Shown in pieces: positions 11,601 to 26,600 of a stretch of DNA of 64,000 bases; the stretch's first letter is position 1, and each line of letters starts with the position of its first letter. The notes under the pieces were generated by a model. The model was not told where the DNA came from and did not search any database. It saw only the letters and a list, made by a program, of their open reading frames with translations. Source of the DNA: Odiellus spinosus (lineage: Eukaryota > Arthropoda > Arachnida > Opiliones > Phalangiidae); the NCBI GenBank assembly GCA_963920705.1, contig OY987233.1, positions 2,842,001 to 2,906,000 of the forward strand. The letters run 5' to 3'. The position numbers and the translations under genes are program-made.

Positions 11601-14600
11601 CCGAATTACAAGACGGCTCCTTTAAAGGGGGAATGTAACTAAACAACACGTTATTTTTTTATCGATTCCTTATCGTTTAAATAGGTCTAATCCAACAGTA
11701 AAGAAAAATTACAACCCAATATTAAACTAGGGCATAGATATAAATTTAAAATTTACCATCAAAATAGGCTTAGCTAGATTCATGGAGATATCTAGAACTC
11801 TGCATATAAGGACATTGATCGAGGCTCTTGGGAATGCGGGATCTCCATGACCAATGTCATTGGTCGCTAGTCCTTATACTGGGAGTTCCATGAATCCAGC
11901 TAAGCCTATTTTGATGGTAAGATTTAAATTGATTTCTAGTTTAATATTACTTTGTAATTTTGTTGGATTAGGAGTATTTAAACGATACGGAATGATAAAA
12001 AAACATTTGTTAGGTTGCATGAAAGCGAGTGATATTCAAATTGGAACGATTTTAGGCGTGAAAACACATCCTATGATATTAACTGTATATATCGCGTTTC
12101 ACTAGTCGAAATCTCTGTTCAATATTCAGAGACCAACGATGTTGAAAGCTTATTCATTTCAGAATCATTTCAGAACCTTTTCTTCCCCTTAGGAATAAAT
12201 TATAGCCGCGTTCGCACTAGAATAACTTTAAAACAAATTTAAATCAGTTTTGAAAGATCAAATTAGCTTCGTTCTTGGAATCGATTTAAACCGTTTCAAA
12301 ACGTTTCTCTAGAGTCGTATGAACGGGAAACCGTCTTTTCTCGAATCGATTTGATTCGCTTTCTCGAAACCGCTTCGGGAACCAGTTTCATACGGATTCG
12401 GTTTCAACAACCGATAGATGAAGCTACGATAAATCGATTTATAAAGATAACGCGTGAAAGATTGACGCTTAAAACGATTCCAGGCGATTTGAATATCGGT
12501 TTGATTTTACCGTTTCAAATCGATTAAGAAATGCTAACGTGATCGTAGCTATTATAAATATTTTATGATCATCTAGAGAGATCAATGGAATTATTAGCCT
12601 TAAAAGTTTATTATTCGTTGGTATTATGAAACAACCTTGGAACAACTAAAAAATACGTTAAAAAATACCTGTTTTTATTGAAGAAGTTGCCTTTTTTCAA
12701 AGTTGCATCAACAAATAGATTATCTATACTTTTCCCAGCCTTGAAAACAATAGGGTTCTCACTCTAATAATTTATAAATTCTGAAGAATCAGACATTCGA
12801 AAAGGTTTAAAAATGGTTTCAAAGTATGTAGTATGAACAAAACCTAGGTCGCAGTTAAAATTATACAAGGGACAAGGGGAAGGCTATAAGGTAAAATGGA
12901 AATTCGAATTTATTTAACATTTCTCGTGACACAATTAGTCGATCGCGTTATAAGGGTTGATAAATGACTTGTCGAACTTAATTATAGAGTAATTGTTAAG
13001 AGTTAATGTTATAGTTTATGCAGAAGAAAAAATAATTGATATTTAATAAATTATATAAAGTATTTTATTATACGGTGATGATATAATATTTTTTCTTTAT
13101 TTTCATTTTAAAATGAGAATGCAACCTAGCAACAAGTGATTTTTTTATCGATTCCTTATCGATTAAATAGGCCTAATACAACAGTAAAACAAAATTAAAA
13201 CGAATATTACACTAGAAATAAATTTAAAACTTACCATTAAAATAGGCTTAGCTGGATTCATGGAGATCACCTGAACTCTCCCTATAAGGACTAGCGACAA
13301 TGATCATGGAGATATCCCGCATTCCCCATATAAGAGCCATCGTGATCAATGTCATTGGTCGCTAGTCCATATATCTCCATGAATCCAGCTAAGCCTATTT
13401 TGATGGTAAGTTTTAAATTATTTCTAGTTTAATATAAGTTAATTTTTGTTTACTGTTGAATTAGATATATTTAAACGATAAGAAATCGATAAAAAAACCA
13501 TTTGTTTTTAAGTTGCATTCTCCCTTTAAGACCGATTACTCTGTCTCGTATACTTTAAGCCACTAAACAGAATACCATTTCGGATATATTTTTGGTTATT
13601 TTGCTCAAGGACGTAAAGATACGAGGGCTGAAAAAGAAGATTGTTGGGTCGCAAAAGTATGCTAGAAACATCTGTTGACACAAAAAAATCTCCTCCTCCC
13701 ATCGTCGAAAAATAGCCTGGTCATTCTGTTACACGTTTCTAGCCCGTGTTGAAAAACAGCGATAGAGTGATAAACTCCTTGTCACAAAATTCTGGTCTTT
13801 CAAGAGGGACTCCCTAGAGTCCTGGACGAGAACGATAGATTTTTTTCGTCCGGAGATCATACTACAGTTTTCAGTTATAAATAACCAAAGAGTAGTTTCC
13901 TTTCGATGTAAAGTTGCTAACATCTATCGTAGTAGATACTACTAAGCGAAAATTATGGAAAGCACGCCAAGGAGAGAGAGAGAGAGTGGAGGAAGAAAAT
14001 TGAAGGAAGAAATGCTCCAGAGATGCGACCGAGAGAGAAAGAGAAAGTCCTTTAAGAAGAAAACCCCGTTCGTTCCAAGAATGAGTGGTGAGGATTGGCG
14101 AGGGGCAAGCGAAAGATATCCAGAGAGCCCCATTGTGAAAGAATAATAAGAAGCAAAAGCCTCTCTTTTTCCCGATCGGGTACCCGCCTGTGCATGGAGA
14201 GTCTTGGATCGAGAATGGAACGTTTCTCTTCGTTCAAGATTACTGCAAAGCGTCGAGTTCTTTTTCCATAACTCGACCTAAAGGTGCCATAACGAGTTTA
14301 TCCTAAATACAGAGGTATTAAAATGAAGCAACTGTTTCTTCAATACCGTTTCTTTTTCGTACGAAAGGTAGTTGACTTGATAGGAATCAAGTATTTTTAC
14401 GAAAATGACCTTATCACTGGTGTCAGAACGTCCAAGAATCAACTGTAGATCTAAATGACAATAGCGAAATCACGTGACCATAGTGATGACGTAGTTTTGC
14501 AGGGAATTTTTAATTTATGCATCCAGATCGGGGTTCTCGTACTTACACTGCAAGCAATTTTTTTTTACTCCAAGAAAAGTTGTTGTAGCCCCTTTAGTCT

Positions 14601-17600
14601 CTTTTCTCTTCCGTCTTCAGTACACTTTGGTGAGCTACATCTTTGTCTCTTTTAGCCTCTTTCCTTATATTACTCTCGCGTTTTAAGAATTGCGGAAGGC
14701 TTTCAGGAGAGAGAGAGAGAGAGTGAGAGAGTGAGGAGGCCGGGGGGGGGGGGGGCAATGGATGGGCGTTATTCCAAGTACGAAGTGTAGAAAAATGTTT
14801 AAAGAAATTCTCCTAGAATCGCGACAAATTGCAACCGAATGGAATATGGCCGGATCGTTGGTGACAAAAAAAAGGACTTGGTTTTTTTCTTTCGAAGGAA
14901 ATAATTGGCCATTTTGTTGGTATTTCTCTCTCTCTTTTAAAATATTAGTCCATATTAACATAGGTTATATGTACCGAGTACACGATACGCAGCATATTCA
15001 AACGAGATTTGAAACTACATTAATTGTTAATGTAGCAAAAGTCTATCACTTTATTCCATAAAAGTAAATAACGCCTCGTAGTTTAATACTATCAGCAATA
15101 GGTTCAGTTTTACGTCATAGCCCATGACTTAAAAAAAGGCAAAAAAGTCATCACCCCTGTCTGGCTCGAGTAATTTGGATTCTTCCTCGATATTTTGAGT
15201 CGTTAGAGAGGAACGGAATTTAGGCGGGCCGCGCTTGGCTATATTGTCTTCCCTCCAACTCCGGAATTTCTCCGCAGAGCGTCGCTTCCTCCGTTCTCTA
15301 TTTATAATGCAACTGCGGCCGCTAGAGTGTCTCGAATCAGAATCTGCCGGTACATTTACCCGGACCTTTGTTGATAGTATTAAACTACGGGGGTTGTTTA
15401 CTTTTATGGAATAAAGTGAAATAATATGACTGGTCCGAAATTTTACCAAACTTTAGAAATTAATTTAAACACTAAAAACGTTGAAAATTCTCGACTACGT
15501 TTTTTGGCACGGTGGTTACGAAAATATATCCAAAAGCTGTTCCATTTTAGCTCCAAGTTTCCCTTTAGAAATGAAAGCTAGCATATTTTCTCACTGAGAA
15601 AGAACAAGTGGAGGTTTAAAATAATTTTTTTATTAAAATGACAGTGAAGAAATTTATTGTTAAAGTATGGATAAATTACTAGTTTGAGTGCATGGAGTAA
15701 TCTCCTTTTCACCGGATATAATAAGAATAAAAAGACAAGTACGACTCGGGTGTAAGGATAGAAAGGGTGGTAGAATTCGCCCTGGTCTTTTATTATAAAT
15801 CTTTTATGCTAATTTCTTTGTCAAGGAGGTGCTTTTATTATCCTTTTCGATTTTTGGCGCGTAGCTACATAGCTCTTATCACGGGTAAATAACGCTTCAA
15901 GTTTGCAACAAGGCATATTGTGATTGGTATATAGTTCTGAAGGTTTCGTCATCAAAACTTTCGTTCCAAAAACTCTAATCGGTAGAGATACTGAATTCGA
16001 AATTGCCTTCTCTAGCGGTTGAGATTGGAACTAAGTAGGCGGTGCTAATATCGCGCCAAACTCTCCAGACGTTTACGGGGGTGAAAATGTATCGACGGAA
16101 AACGACTCTTTCTGGCGAAACGAAGGAGAGTGTCTCGCCCGGCCGTCGCGATTTCAAGTCTGATTTACTCTAATATGTACAAATTTCGTAATATTTATTG
16201 TGAAACAGTGAACTGAGAAAATCGGACTCGCTTCATCGTCACCCGCAGTATGTCGTCTTATAAACTCGAAGGATGATTTACTTGTGCTCTTAGTTTTAGG
16301 GTCGCTGGGTTCCTTTTTCTTCTTCCGTCATTTCGTAGTAGTTTTTTTTTTGTTTCCCCTTCTCCTAGCAGGTCTGACGCGGTACATCCGATTCATTATT
16401 TCTCGCCTTTCTTCGCTCTACTCAACCCCCCTAAGTTGGCCAACCTGAATCTCTATACTAAAGTTAGAAGAATCGTGCACCAAGAACTTTATTCTGGGCG
16501 GGGAAAAAAAATGTTTCGCCCCACCCTTTCGTTTCCCGCGTTAATGCGAAGGAAATGCGCCCATTTAGATCCGCTAGTAGAAAATGTTATAATATACACT
16601 GAGGTATAGGATACTTTCTCTACAGACAAGTTCACACCTGGGGCGAGATATTAATTTGACAAGACACGAATCAAGTCAGGTTGCATGTTTACTTTCATTT
16701 CTTGGAGAGAACAATTGAAAAAAAAAACCTACGGGTTTACTTTTCGGCAATACTAAAATTTAAGGTTCAAAAGTGTGGCCCTTCGTGATTGGTTAAAATT
16801 TTAGGTAAATTAAACTGTCCAAATTCGTCGGCAGGCATATTAGCTACTTTCACACTTTAGCAACGGTCACACTAGCATTTTATAATCGATTTGAAATGGT
16901 AAAATCAAACCGATATTTAAATCGCCAGGAATCGTTTTAAGCGTCACGCGTTCACACTTTATCATTATAAATCGATTTATCGTAGCTTCCTCTGTCGATT
17001 GCTGCAACCGAATCGGTACGAAACTAGTTCCCGAAGCAGTTTCGAGAATTCGAATCAAATCGATTCGAGAAAAGGTTTCCCGTTCACACGACTCTAGCGA
17101 AACGTTTTGAAACGGTTTAAATCGATTCTAAGGCCTAAAATGAACGCGGCTTAACAACTTTGAATTCGTTTTGAAACCGTTTCGAATTTTCAAACCGACT
17201 TCCTAAGCAAATAATTTCATTTTTTTGCACAAAGGATTATTTTTGAATTTACGATTCTCTCATACTATGCCTTGGAGGCGATTAATTCAAAACGTTCACT
17301 GCAATCGCGTGAACGGGAAACCGTTTTCCTTGAATCGATTTGAGATGATTTCTCGAAACTGCTTCGGGAACCAGTTTCAAACTGAGTCGGCTTCAACAAC
17401 CAACAGACGAAACTATAATAAATCGATTTATGAAGCTGATACGTCAACAGATGGCGATTAAATTGATTTCTGAACGAAATAAATATCGTTTTGATTTAAT
17501 CGATTTTAAATCGATTTGGAAGTACTCTAATGCGAACGTAGCTTAGTATGAACGCGGTTATTATATATGAACCGAGTTAATTTTCACTCGCGCAATATGT

Positions 17601-20600
17601 TTGGAAAGGAGGTTGGTTACTGCTTGGTTAGGTAGAAGCGCGATTAAGGCTTATTATAATCGAGTGTTAAAATAAGCTTTCGCTGCCTGGGGAATACTAA
17701 GCAGAGGTTAATTTTATTTTACTCGTGGATGGACCCTTTTCACTTCCAAAGGCTTGTAAATAACGGAGAGATGGGGGACTCTAAAGAAAAGAAAACTAAT
17801 TTTCTTTAAGGGGAATAAAATGGCCCGTTGCTTGATTGACTATAGTTTACAAACGTGTTTTTAAGCTTTCAATTACCAACGAAGAATCTCAAATTTGCTT
17901 AATAATTTCGCGTAGCTAAGAGCTTTTCTTTTGAATAGAGAATGCAACTTAACAATGTTTAAATAGGCCTAATGCACTAGTAAAAAAAATTTACGAACCA
18001 ATATTAAACTAGAAATAAATTTAAAACTTACAGTCAAAACAGCCTTAGATGCATTCATGATTTCCTAAACTCCACGTATAAGGACTACCGATCAATGACA
18101 TGGATCATGGAGATATCCTGTATTTCCCATACAAGAGCCATTGATCAATGTCATGGTCGCTATAGTTCAGGATATCTCCATGAATCCAGCTAAGCTTATT
18201 TTCCGGGTAAGTTTAAAATTTATTTCAAGTTTAATATTTGTTTGTTAATTTTTATACTGATGGATTAGGCCTATTTAAAAGATAAGGAATCTGTCTTTAA
18301 ACTAATCCAATACCGAATATATTTCAAAAAATAGATACAAAAGATATAAATTGCCAAAAATAGAACGAAGAACGCCTGTCTATATGTTTTATGATTTTGA
18401 AAGTATTTAATAACTTGTTTTAAACGTAATTCATAACCTATATACCGATTTAAAAGTAGTAAACCATGTATTACGTTTCTCCGACTTAAACACTTCCAAG
18501 TCCCCCTGCATCCCCGACAAAAAAAGGTTTACCGAGAAAATATTTAGGGGCGTAAAATAGAGCCTTCGCCCCCCCACCCCCTTTGGGATCTATTTGCAAG
18601 GACTAGAATTCATTTTTTTGCCTCTCACTGTCCGTCACAGTCATATCAGCAGCATTTTTTCTTCAAGTGATATTGAAATACGTAAACAACGTAACGTAGA
18701 TTAATACTATCAGAAAAAAGTCCGGGTAAATGTAACGGCAGATTCTGATTCGAGACACTCTAGCGGCCGCAGTCGCCATGTAAATAGTGAACGGAGGAAG
18801 CGACACTCTGCGGAGAAATTCCTGAGTTGGGGGGAAGACAATATAGCCAAGCGCGGCCCGCCCAAATTCCGTCCCTCTCTCCCGACTCAAAATATCGAGG
18901 AAGAGTCCAAACATCTCGATGCAGACGGGGTGATGAATTTTTTGGCTAGTTTTAAGTGACGGGATATGATGTAAAACTGGACCTTTACTTTTTAGGGAAT
19001 AAAGTGATAGACTTTTGTAAAAAAATTGTAACATTTCATTATATCTTTAAACGGTAGAAAAAATAGTTTTGGGAAGACCGTTCAGTGGTAAAGAGGAGAA
19101 ATTTTTCAAACATGTCAGGGGCATAGGACGTTCACGTTGATACCAAAAACTAGTTATGAAAAGCGAAAGAAAAATGCGGCTATAAAACACGTTGACATTT
19201 CTGCTTATCGCTCTTTTTCTTTTTCTTCCTCGGGAGGTCTTCGGGTATTTTTTTTTTATCAAACGATGAAGACGCTGGATGATGCTAGGGTATTATACGT
19301 ATACCATAAAATTCCAGGGCAATAGAACCAATGAAATGGAAGGTTGGTAAAAAGATTACGCGTGACGATAGGCCCATAACATAATAGGCTAACGCGTCTA
19401 ATGAATAGTCTTGCTTAAAGACATTTAAACGCTATCCGTAACCCTATATAGGGAGAATGCAACCTAACAACAAGTGATTTTTTTATCGATTCCTTATCCT
19501 TTAAATAGGCCTAATCCAACAGTAAACAAAAGATTATAAACAAATGTTAACTAGAAATAAATTTAAAACTTATCATCAAAATAGGCTTAGCTGGAGATCC
19601 TGCATTCCCCATATAAGGGCCATCGATCAATGTCATTGGTCACTAGTCCTTATATGGAGAGTTCTGGATATCTCCATGAATCCAGCTAAGCCTATTTTGA
19701 TGGCAAGTTGGAAATTTATTTATAGTTTAATATTTGTTTGTTAATTTTTTTAATGGTGGATTATTCCAGAAGCCGATGAAACCCTTCTTTGAAGTCTATT
19801 ACTCCCGGGTCTTGTTTATCCCTCTCTGTATGGGTTAGTTTCAAAAAGCGCGATTCGTACGCCTCCTAACGGTAGATATTTTCGGAGCGGGAGTTCGTCG
19901 AGCGAATATCTCTAGCAGCCTTGGAGTTCGTCAAAAAAATGTCGTCGTTTGTGGAGAGAGAGAATTTCCAATTTTCCGTAGACAGGGGGGATGAAGTAGG
20001 ACCCCTCCGATCTCGTAAAATTGGGAATTTTACCCATACAGAGAGGAGCGCTATATCGAACATTAGAGTAGTAGACTTAAAGGAGGGTTTCATCTACTTC
20101 TGATTATTCATATTTTAGCTTGTTGTTAGGTTGCATTCTCGCTTTAATTTCTTAATTGCTTCCATATTTTGCTAAAGAAAAACATTATCTAACACAATTT
20201 CCAACATTAAAACACTCACACAAAACAAAATGTGTGCAGTTATGGATTCTCACACAAAATCTTTCACTCCACACTTAAGCATTTGAATTAAAATATATAT
20301 TTTTTTTTCATTCATGGATATCAATACCGTTTGTCGTCTTTATACAGATAGCGGTTCTTCAAAAACGTCTTACACTACTCTTTCAAAGATAAGTATTTTA
20401 TTGCATATTCATTGAAAAAAATACCTTATTCGTGCGTAACAGAAGGGCAGAAAACAACAAATCATAATTTCTAAGCTTTCTTTGTAATCCAGAGAGAGAG
20501 AAAATATAACATGTAGTTTGTCGGGATCAAAGAATATATAACTAAAGAATAATTCAACTAGGACGATTGTGCGTGGTAAGAATGATAGAAAGATAAAGAA

Positions 20601-23600
20601 AATCGATCAAAACCTTTCATAGTATAAGATGAAACAAAGCGGGACATGACCCTGTCGTTTTGTAAACAGAGACCTTGAAGGAATAAAGACCAAAAGGTTG
20701 AAACAATGGCTGAATGATAAGTAAATTAAAATCATCATTTCTAGCTTTTCAAGGGCGTATAAAGAAAGATCGCTTGGATGGTCCTGAATAATGAAATACT
20801 GTAAAGAAACATTCTAGGGACTAGAAGAGTCAAGTGAAAGATCATTATTTTAAAGGGAAACGTGGAGCTAAAAATGGAACAGCTTTTGAATTTATTTTTG
20901 GATTCACCATGCCACATATTTGTGAATTTTTTCAGAATTTTTTGACACGTTTTTTGGTGATTAAATTAATTTCTAAAGTTTGGTAAAATTTCAATAAAAG
21001 TAAATATAAATTCGAACCAATCATATTATTTCAGCCTTCAACAGTGATTGTGATATCCTATTACATTAAAATAATAGGCCAGCGTTTGATGGCCAAGGTC
21101 TTAGGTATCAAAATCGGCCTATTCTTTAATGTCAATACATTACAAGCATGCACTGTTGAAGGCTGAAATAATATGATTGGTCCGAATTTATATTTACTTT
21201 AGAAATTAATTTAATCACCAAAAACGTGTTTAAATATTGTTTTTTGACACGGTGATTCCGAAAATAAATTCAAAATCTGATCCATTTTTAGATCCAAGTT
21301 CTCCTTTAAGTTTTGGATGATATATATGATATTTCTTCCGACGCGACTTCGAGAGAATGGCAAAAAAGTCTACCCCGTTCGAATATACCACTATGATAAA
21401 ACGTACGCTTCGAAACCTGCCTAGAATATGGAAGAGAACGTTTTGAACCGAAGCTGAATTGGTAAGAAAGAAAGAGGTACGAGATGGAAAAGAACCTACG
21501 GAAAAGGTTGAAGAATAGGGACTCTCACTTTTCTTAGAGATAAGACAGATATGTTTCACGAATCTGGAAACCAAATGCCACGAGGCTAGAGCAATAGCTG
21601 ACTCCGTTTCTTCTGGTTCTCCTCTTGGACTTGGAGGAACTAAAGAAGGATTTCCCGACAGACTGCATTTACCGACAGACTGCTCGTAAATAAGGCACGC
21701 TTTTCGAAATCAAACCAGGATTGCAAACAGTCACGCGGCTAACTCCGGAGGTTGCTTAGGTCTGTCTCTTTACTATACATTGTACCAAAAGTTTATCACT
21801 TCAAACAACGCGACGTAGCTTAAAACTATCATCAAAGGTCCGGGTAAATGTACAGGCAGATTCTGATTCTTGACAATAACGGCCGTAGTCGCCGTGTAAA
21901 TAGTGAACGGAGGAAGCGACACTTTGTGGAGAAATTCAGGAGTTGGGAGGGAAGACAATGTAGGCAAGCGCGGCCCGCCTAAATTCCATATCTCTCTCCC
22001 GACTCAAAATATCGAGATGAAGAGCCCAAATCACTTGAGCCAGGCAGGGGTGATGATTTTTTAGGCTAGATTTAAGTGATGAACTAGTACGTGTGCTGAT
22101 ACGGGGTATTGTTTTCATTTATTGAATGAAGTGAAGACTTTACTCGTACTGAAGCTATTCCCTCTACAATTCCTCCAAGCCTCTCTTTCGACGTTTCTGT
22201 CTATACCATTTTCCATCCCTAGAAATGCGAGGTATATATTTATATAGATATCTTTAGCTTTTCTTTTTTCTCATGGAAAATATCCGCGGGGTGTTCTTTA
22301 CCCCGCCTTCTTCGTTTCGCTACAAAGAATCCAAAGGCTAGGATTTTTTTGCTTATTCTTAACAAATAAAAGGCGCAATTTTTGTTTTCCTGTTCTATAA
22401 CAATTATTATGTATAAAGTAGATATACACAACCTGACTCGATTAGGAGTCTCTTTAAATTAATCTCGTCTCAAGTTCGCCAGTTTAATAACGAGAAATTT
22501 AAAGTAAAGACCCAGTTTTACGTCATAGCCATCACTTAAAAATAGTCAAATAGTCATCGAGTGGTTTGGACTCTTCCTCGATACTTTAAGTCTGGAGAGA
22601 GTGTTGGAATTTAGGCGGGCCGTGCTTGGCTATATTGTCTTCCTCCCAACTCCTGAATTTCTCCGCAGAGTGGCGCTTCATCCGTTCACAATTTACACGG
22701 CGACTGCGGCCGCTAGAGTGTCTCGAATCCTGCAGAATCTGCCGGAACATTGACCCGGACCTTTGCTACGGGGCGTTGTTTACTTTTATGAAATTAAGTG
22801 ATAAGACTTTTGTTGTTACTTAAACACTTCTCATCTGATTACCACAGTTTAAATTTTGATTAACAGCAACTTTAATAAAGTAAGTAATCATTAAGATTAA
22901 GACTTTTTTTTAAATAAAAATTCAAACTAACGATTAGAGTTTTTGAATTAAAAATATCTAATCTTTCGTATTCATTCCCAATGAAGTTTAATATTTCATA
23001 TCAGTATATCAGTTAGTTTCGGTTTTTTTCACGGTTTAATGATATTTAACGGAGTTTGGAGAATTTTTATCTTATAAGTAAGGAGGTCCATTAAGCAAAG
23101 AACTCTTATTTTTCGTCGAAAACATGAACTAAAAAAAGCCCTCCCCCAAAAAAGGTGGTTTGGGATTAAGGTTTTTCTCTGGTTTCTGAAGAGCTATAGG
23201 AGTCGAAAGTTTAGTTTTAATGGGTTCTAGATGCAACCCTTTTAGACCCAGACTTTTCTCCTCAACTAGGTATATATCTAGTCTTCCAAAGAATATACCT
23301 CCTAAGCTTTAAATCTCCAAACAAAATTCTTACGCTTCTTTCTCTTCGCGCTCTTTGGTATTAGTGGTTTTTGAAGCTTTGGGATTCTCTAGCTAGATAT
23401 ACGATAAACTAAAAGCTTTATACACATAGCATTAGTTTTGCCCTAATCTTCTTTCTACAAATATTATTTTTGTAGTCTGGAAGAGTTCTTACTTTTTATA
23501 GAGCCGGAAAAATACCGACTTTTAACGTCTTCGCTTCCCCTTGTACTCCTAACGTTATTTTTTTTCCGGTACACTTAAAGGGAAACTTGGAGCTTGAGAA

Positions 23601-26600
23601 TTTATATTCGGAATTATCATGCCAAAAAAAGTATTATAGAATTTTCAAAACCGTTTTAGACACGTTTTTTACGTGGAGTGATTACGTCACTCCACGTTAT
23701 AAAGAGACCCCTCGAAATACAGATGTATTTGGGGGAAGGAACGTAGCTTTCAGCGCGTTTCCTACCCTTCGTGTTCCTCCTAAAAAAGGGCAAATCTTCG
23801 TCGGCGTGGCGTAGTGTCGCGATGGTTCTACCAGAAGCCGATGAAACCCTCCTTTGAAGTCTATTACTCCCTGGTCTTGTCTACCCCTCTCTGCATGGGT
23901 TAGTTTCAAAAAGCGCGATTCGTACGCCTCATAACGGTAGATATTTTCGGAGCGGGAGTTCGTCGAACGAATATCTCTAGCAGCCTTGGAGTTCGTCAAC
24001 CAAACGTCGTCGTATGTGGAGAGAGATAATTTCCAATTTTGCGTAGACAGGGGGTATGAAGTAGGACCCCTCCGATCTCGTAAAATCGTGAATTTTACCC
24101 ATACAGAGAGGAGCACTATATGGAACTTTAGAGTAGTAGACTTCAAAGGAGGGTTTCATCTACTTCTGGTTATACCTTCTTTCTCGACAGTTGAGGGAGC
24201 TTATATAGAGGCCCTGGCGCCATCTGCCATATTCCTATTCAGCTCGGTCTATGCCAAGAGGCCAAAATTGGAACCATCGAGATCGGGCACCAATCAGACG
24301 GCGCCATACTCACGATTTTTACGTGAAGTGTTTGTTTTATTTGTGTTCCCACTTCGCGTTGTATATACATTGTACACTTTTTTATCATTTATTTTATACT
24401 ATTTCCACAATTACTATATTTAAGTACTCGATTGACCATCACTCCACGTTCATCCAGACTGTCTGGCTACCTCTTGTTGGTGTTTATATTAATTTCTAAA
24501 GTTTCGTAAAATTTGAATAAAAGTAAATATAAAATCGGTCCAATCATATTATTTCAGCCTTGTAGTGTCTGGTCTTAATATTATAATATCTTGGCATCAA
24601 TAATATGATTGGCCGGTTTTTATATTTAATTTATTAAATTTTACCAAACTTTAGAAATTAATTTAAACACCAAAAACGTGTCTAAAAATTGTTTGAAAAT
24701 TCTCGAATAAGTTTTAGGGCATGGTGATTCCCAAAATAAATTAAAAACGCTGTTCCATTTTTAGCTCCAAGTATCCCTTTATATTTTGTTAGACGAAAAC
24801 TTTTGGCAGTGTTTATAAAAATAGAAAACTGCATGTTTGTTGGTTGAATAAACCAAAAAAAGTTTTAAAATTTTACCTAAAACACTATATTTTGCTGAGA
24901 ATAAATTGTATATGGTGGTTGTTTTTTTATTCAATTATTATAATCGCCAATGGTTTGGACTATTTGCATAAAATAAATTAGAAACTTGGTGAAATGAGAT
25001 TATATGGAATATTTCCGCTCTACCATATGGAAAATCTAGAAATGAAGGTTCGGAAATAGTTATAGAAATCTTTGGAGTCTGGATTTTGTTTTTTAATTCG
25101 GACAAAAATAAACTAAATTCGATAAAAAAAATCTTTCTTTTTATAATATAAATATGGAAGTAATTTAAGATATCCTTTATCTTCTGTTATTCCTATATTT
25201 TCAGATATTTTATTTTCGGATAAAATTGTTACTAAAAATTTAAATTTGAATATTTGTATAATTGTTAAACGTATAAGATCTACCCGAAGATAAGCGTTTG
25301 GCGCTTTATCTACGAACAAATTACTCGTATTCAAACGTATAACGATGGATAAGAAAATTCACGTTTCCTGAATTAATCTAAAATATAAGAAAAATATTTC
25401 AAATTGACATTTAATTTGAAGAATATAAATAAAACAACGAAACTAAGATTTTAAATCATCTTTTTATTCGTTATTTTTCATGAAAATAAATTTAGAATTT
25501 TTTTATCCGATCGTATAACGCGGATAATATTCTAATAAAAACGGATATGGATTATGTTTTTTCGAATAGGTTAACTGGAATGAAAACTAGTCTATTTTTA
25601 ATCAAACAGATAATATACAAAATAATTTAGTACATTTTATCCAATTAATAAAAATTATACGAATTCCGAGCTCTATTCTTTAGAATTTTTAACCGAGTTT
25701 GTATTTTAAATTAATCCTTTTGTATCTTTTCATAAAATCTAATTGAATCTATTAAAATATTACTTTTAACCCAAATGTCATTACACGGCAACCCTTCCGT
25801 AACGAAAAATTCTTTTATATTCTAAAATGACGTTGCTCAAAAATTGGTAAGAGAGAAAAACAAAACTATAAACGGAAAACTATGATAGGAAAAGGCAGTA
25901 TATGATAAGAACGGAAACTTCCAGAAAGCAAGTTTCCGATTTAGTTCTAGTATTTGATCGAAAAAAAAAAAGAAAATATATTTGAAATTCAGATCAAGTC
26001 CGAAAGAAATCCTGGTAATACGCGGTTATTATCCAACTGTATAACATTAACGGATAAAAGAAGAGAACAAGGAATGGAAAAAAGTACTAAAAACAAGATG
26101 GATAAGTCCATAAAAGAAGCCACACCTCGAAACGATTTAGATGAACTCGGAATTCCTATACCTTTAGTCACAGGCAAGAATAGATTCAACACAAGAATAT
26201 GGAAGAGCTATACCTTTGTCCGCGCGCTAGTCTCAAGCGGATGGAGCCTACGGAGGTCTTACGCCACGCCTCGTGTCACGTGCGCAGGAAGCGGTTGGCT
26301 GTTTTCTACGATAAGTGCGGGGGTGAGGATATCAGGCTACGGGGATAGGCGCTGCCGGTAGAGCTAGCTCTCTGTCGCTGACCTCGAAAGCTCGTGATAG
26401 GGTGAAAATAAAAACGCATATAACGTCAAATCTAGTAAGCTCCACCCACTCGAAACTAGCGTTATACCAGACGTATAGCGTACGGATCGATATTCTATTC
26501 TTGTCACAGGTAAATCACGCTTCAAGTTTACAACAAGGCATATTATGATTGGTATATAGTTCTGAAAGTATCGTCATCAGAAAAATCGAAAAAACTCGGT

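Larger units (their letters stand above)
23579..24778. repeat. Family D element carrying two nested insertions
   Basis: TTAA at 23575-23578 and the D left arm run to about 23672; the D sequence resumes near 24478 (TGGTGTTTATATTAATTTC) and ends at 24778, followed by TTAT. The interior is the 805-bp insert, which itself holds family B. Confidence 0.88.

Noticed and set aside
11854-12105. [12 protein letters not shown] peptides repeated at several places (also 19544, 49202, 53120)
   Set aside because: Translation of the GATTCATGG...GGCTTAGC arms of family C; the DNPA-like look is coincidental.
13942-14237. Three overlapping frames on both strands
   Set aside because: Purine-rich composition, Arg/Glu or Ser/Leu bias, no motif or splice support.
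23697-24423. Overlapping frames of 145-149 codons on both strands
   Set aside because: They lie in family B and its host insert and recur in the other B copies at 19866 and 27902 with different ends; no transposase motif.
25954-26361. 135-codon plus-strand frame
   Set aside because: No recognisable motif, begins in a poly-A stretch, has a shadow frame on the other strand and no splice context.
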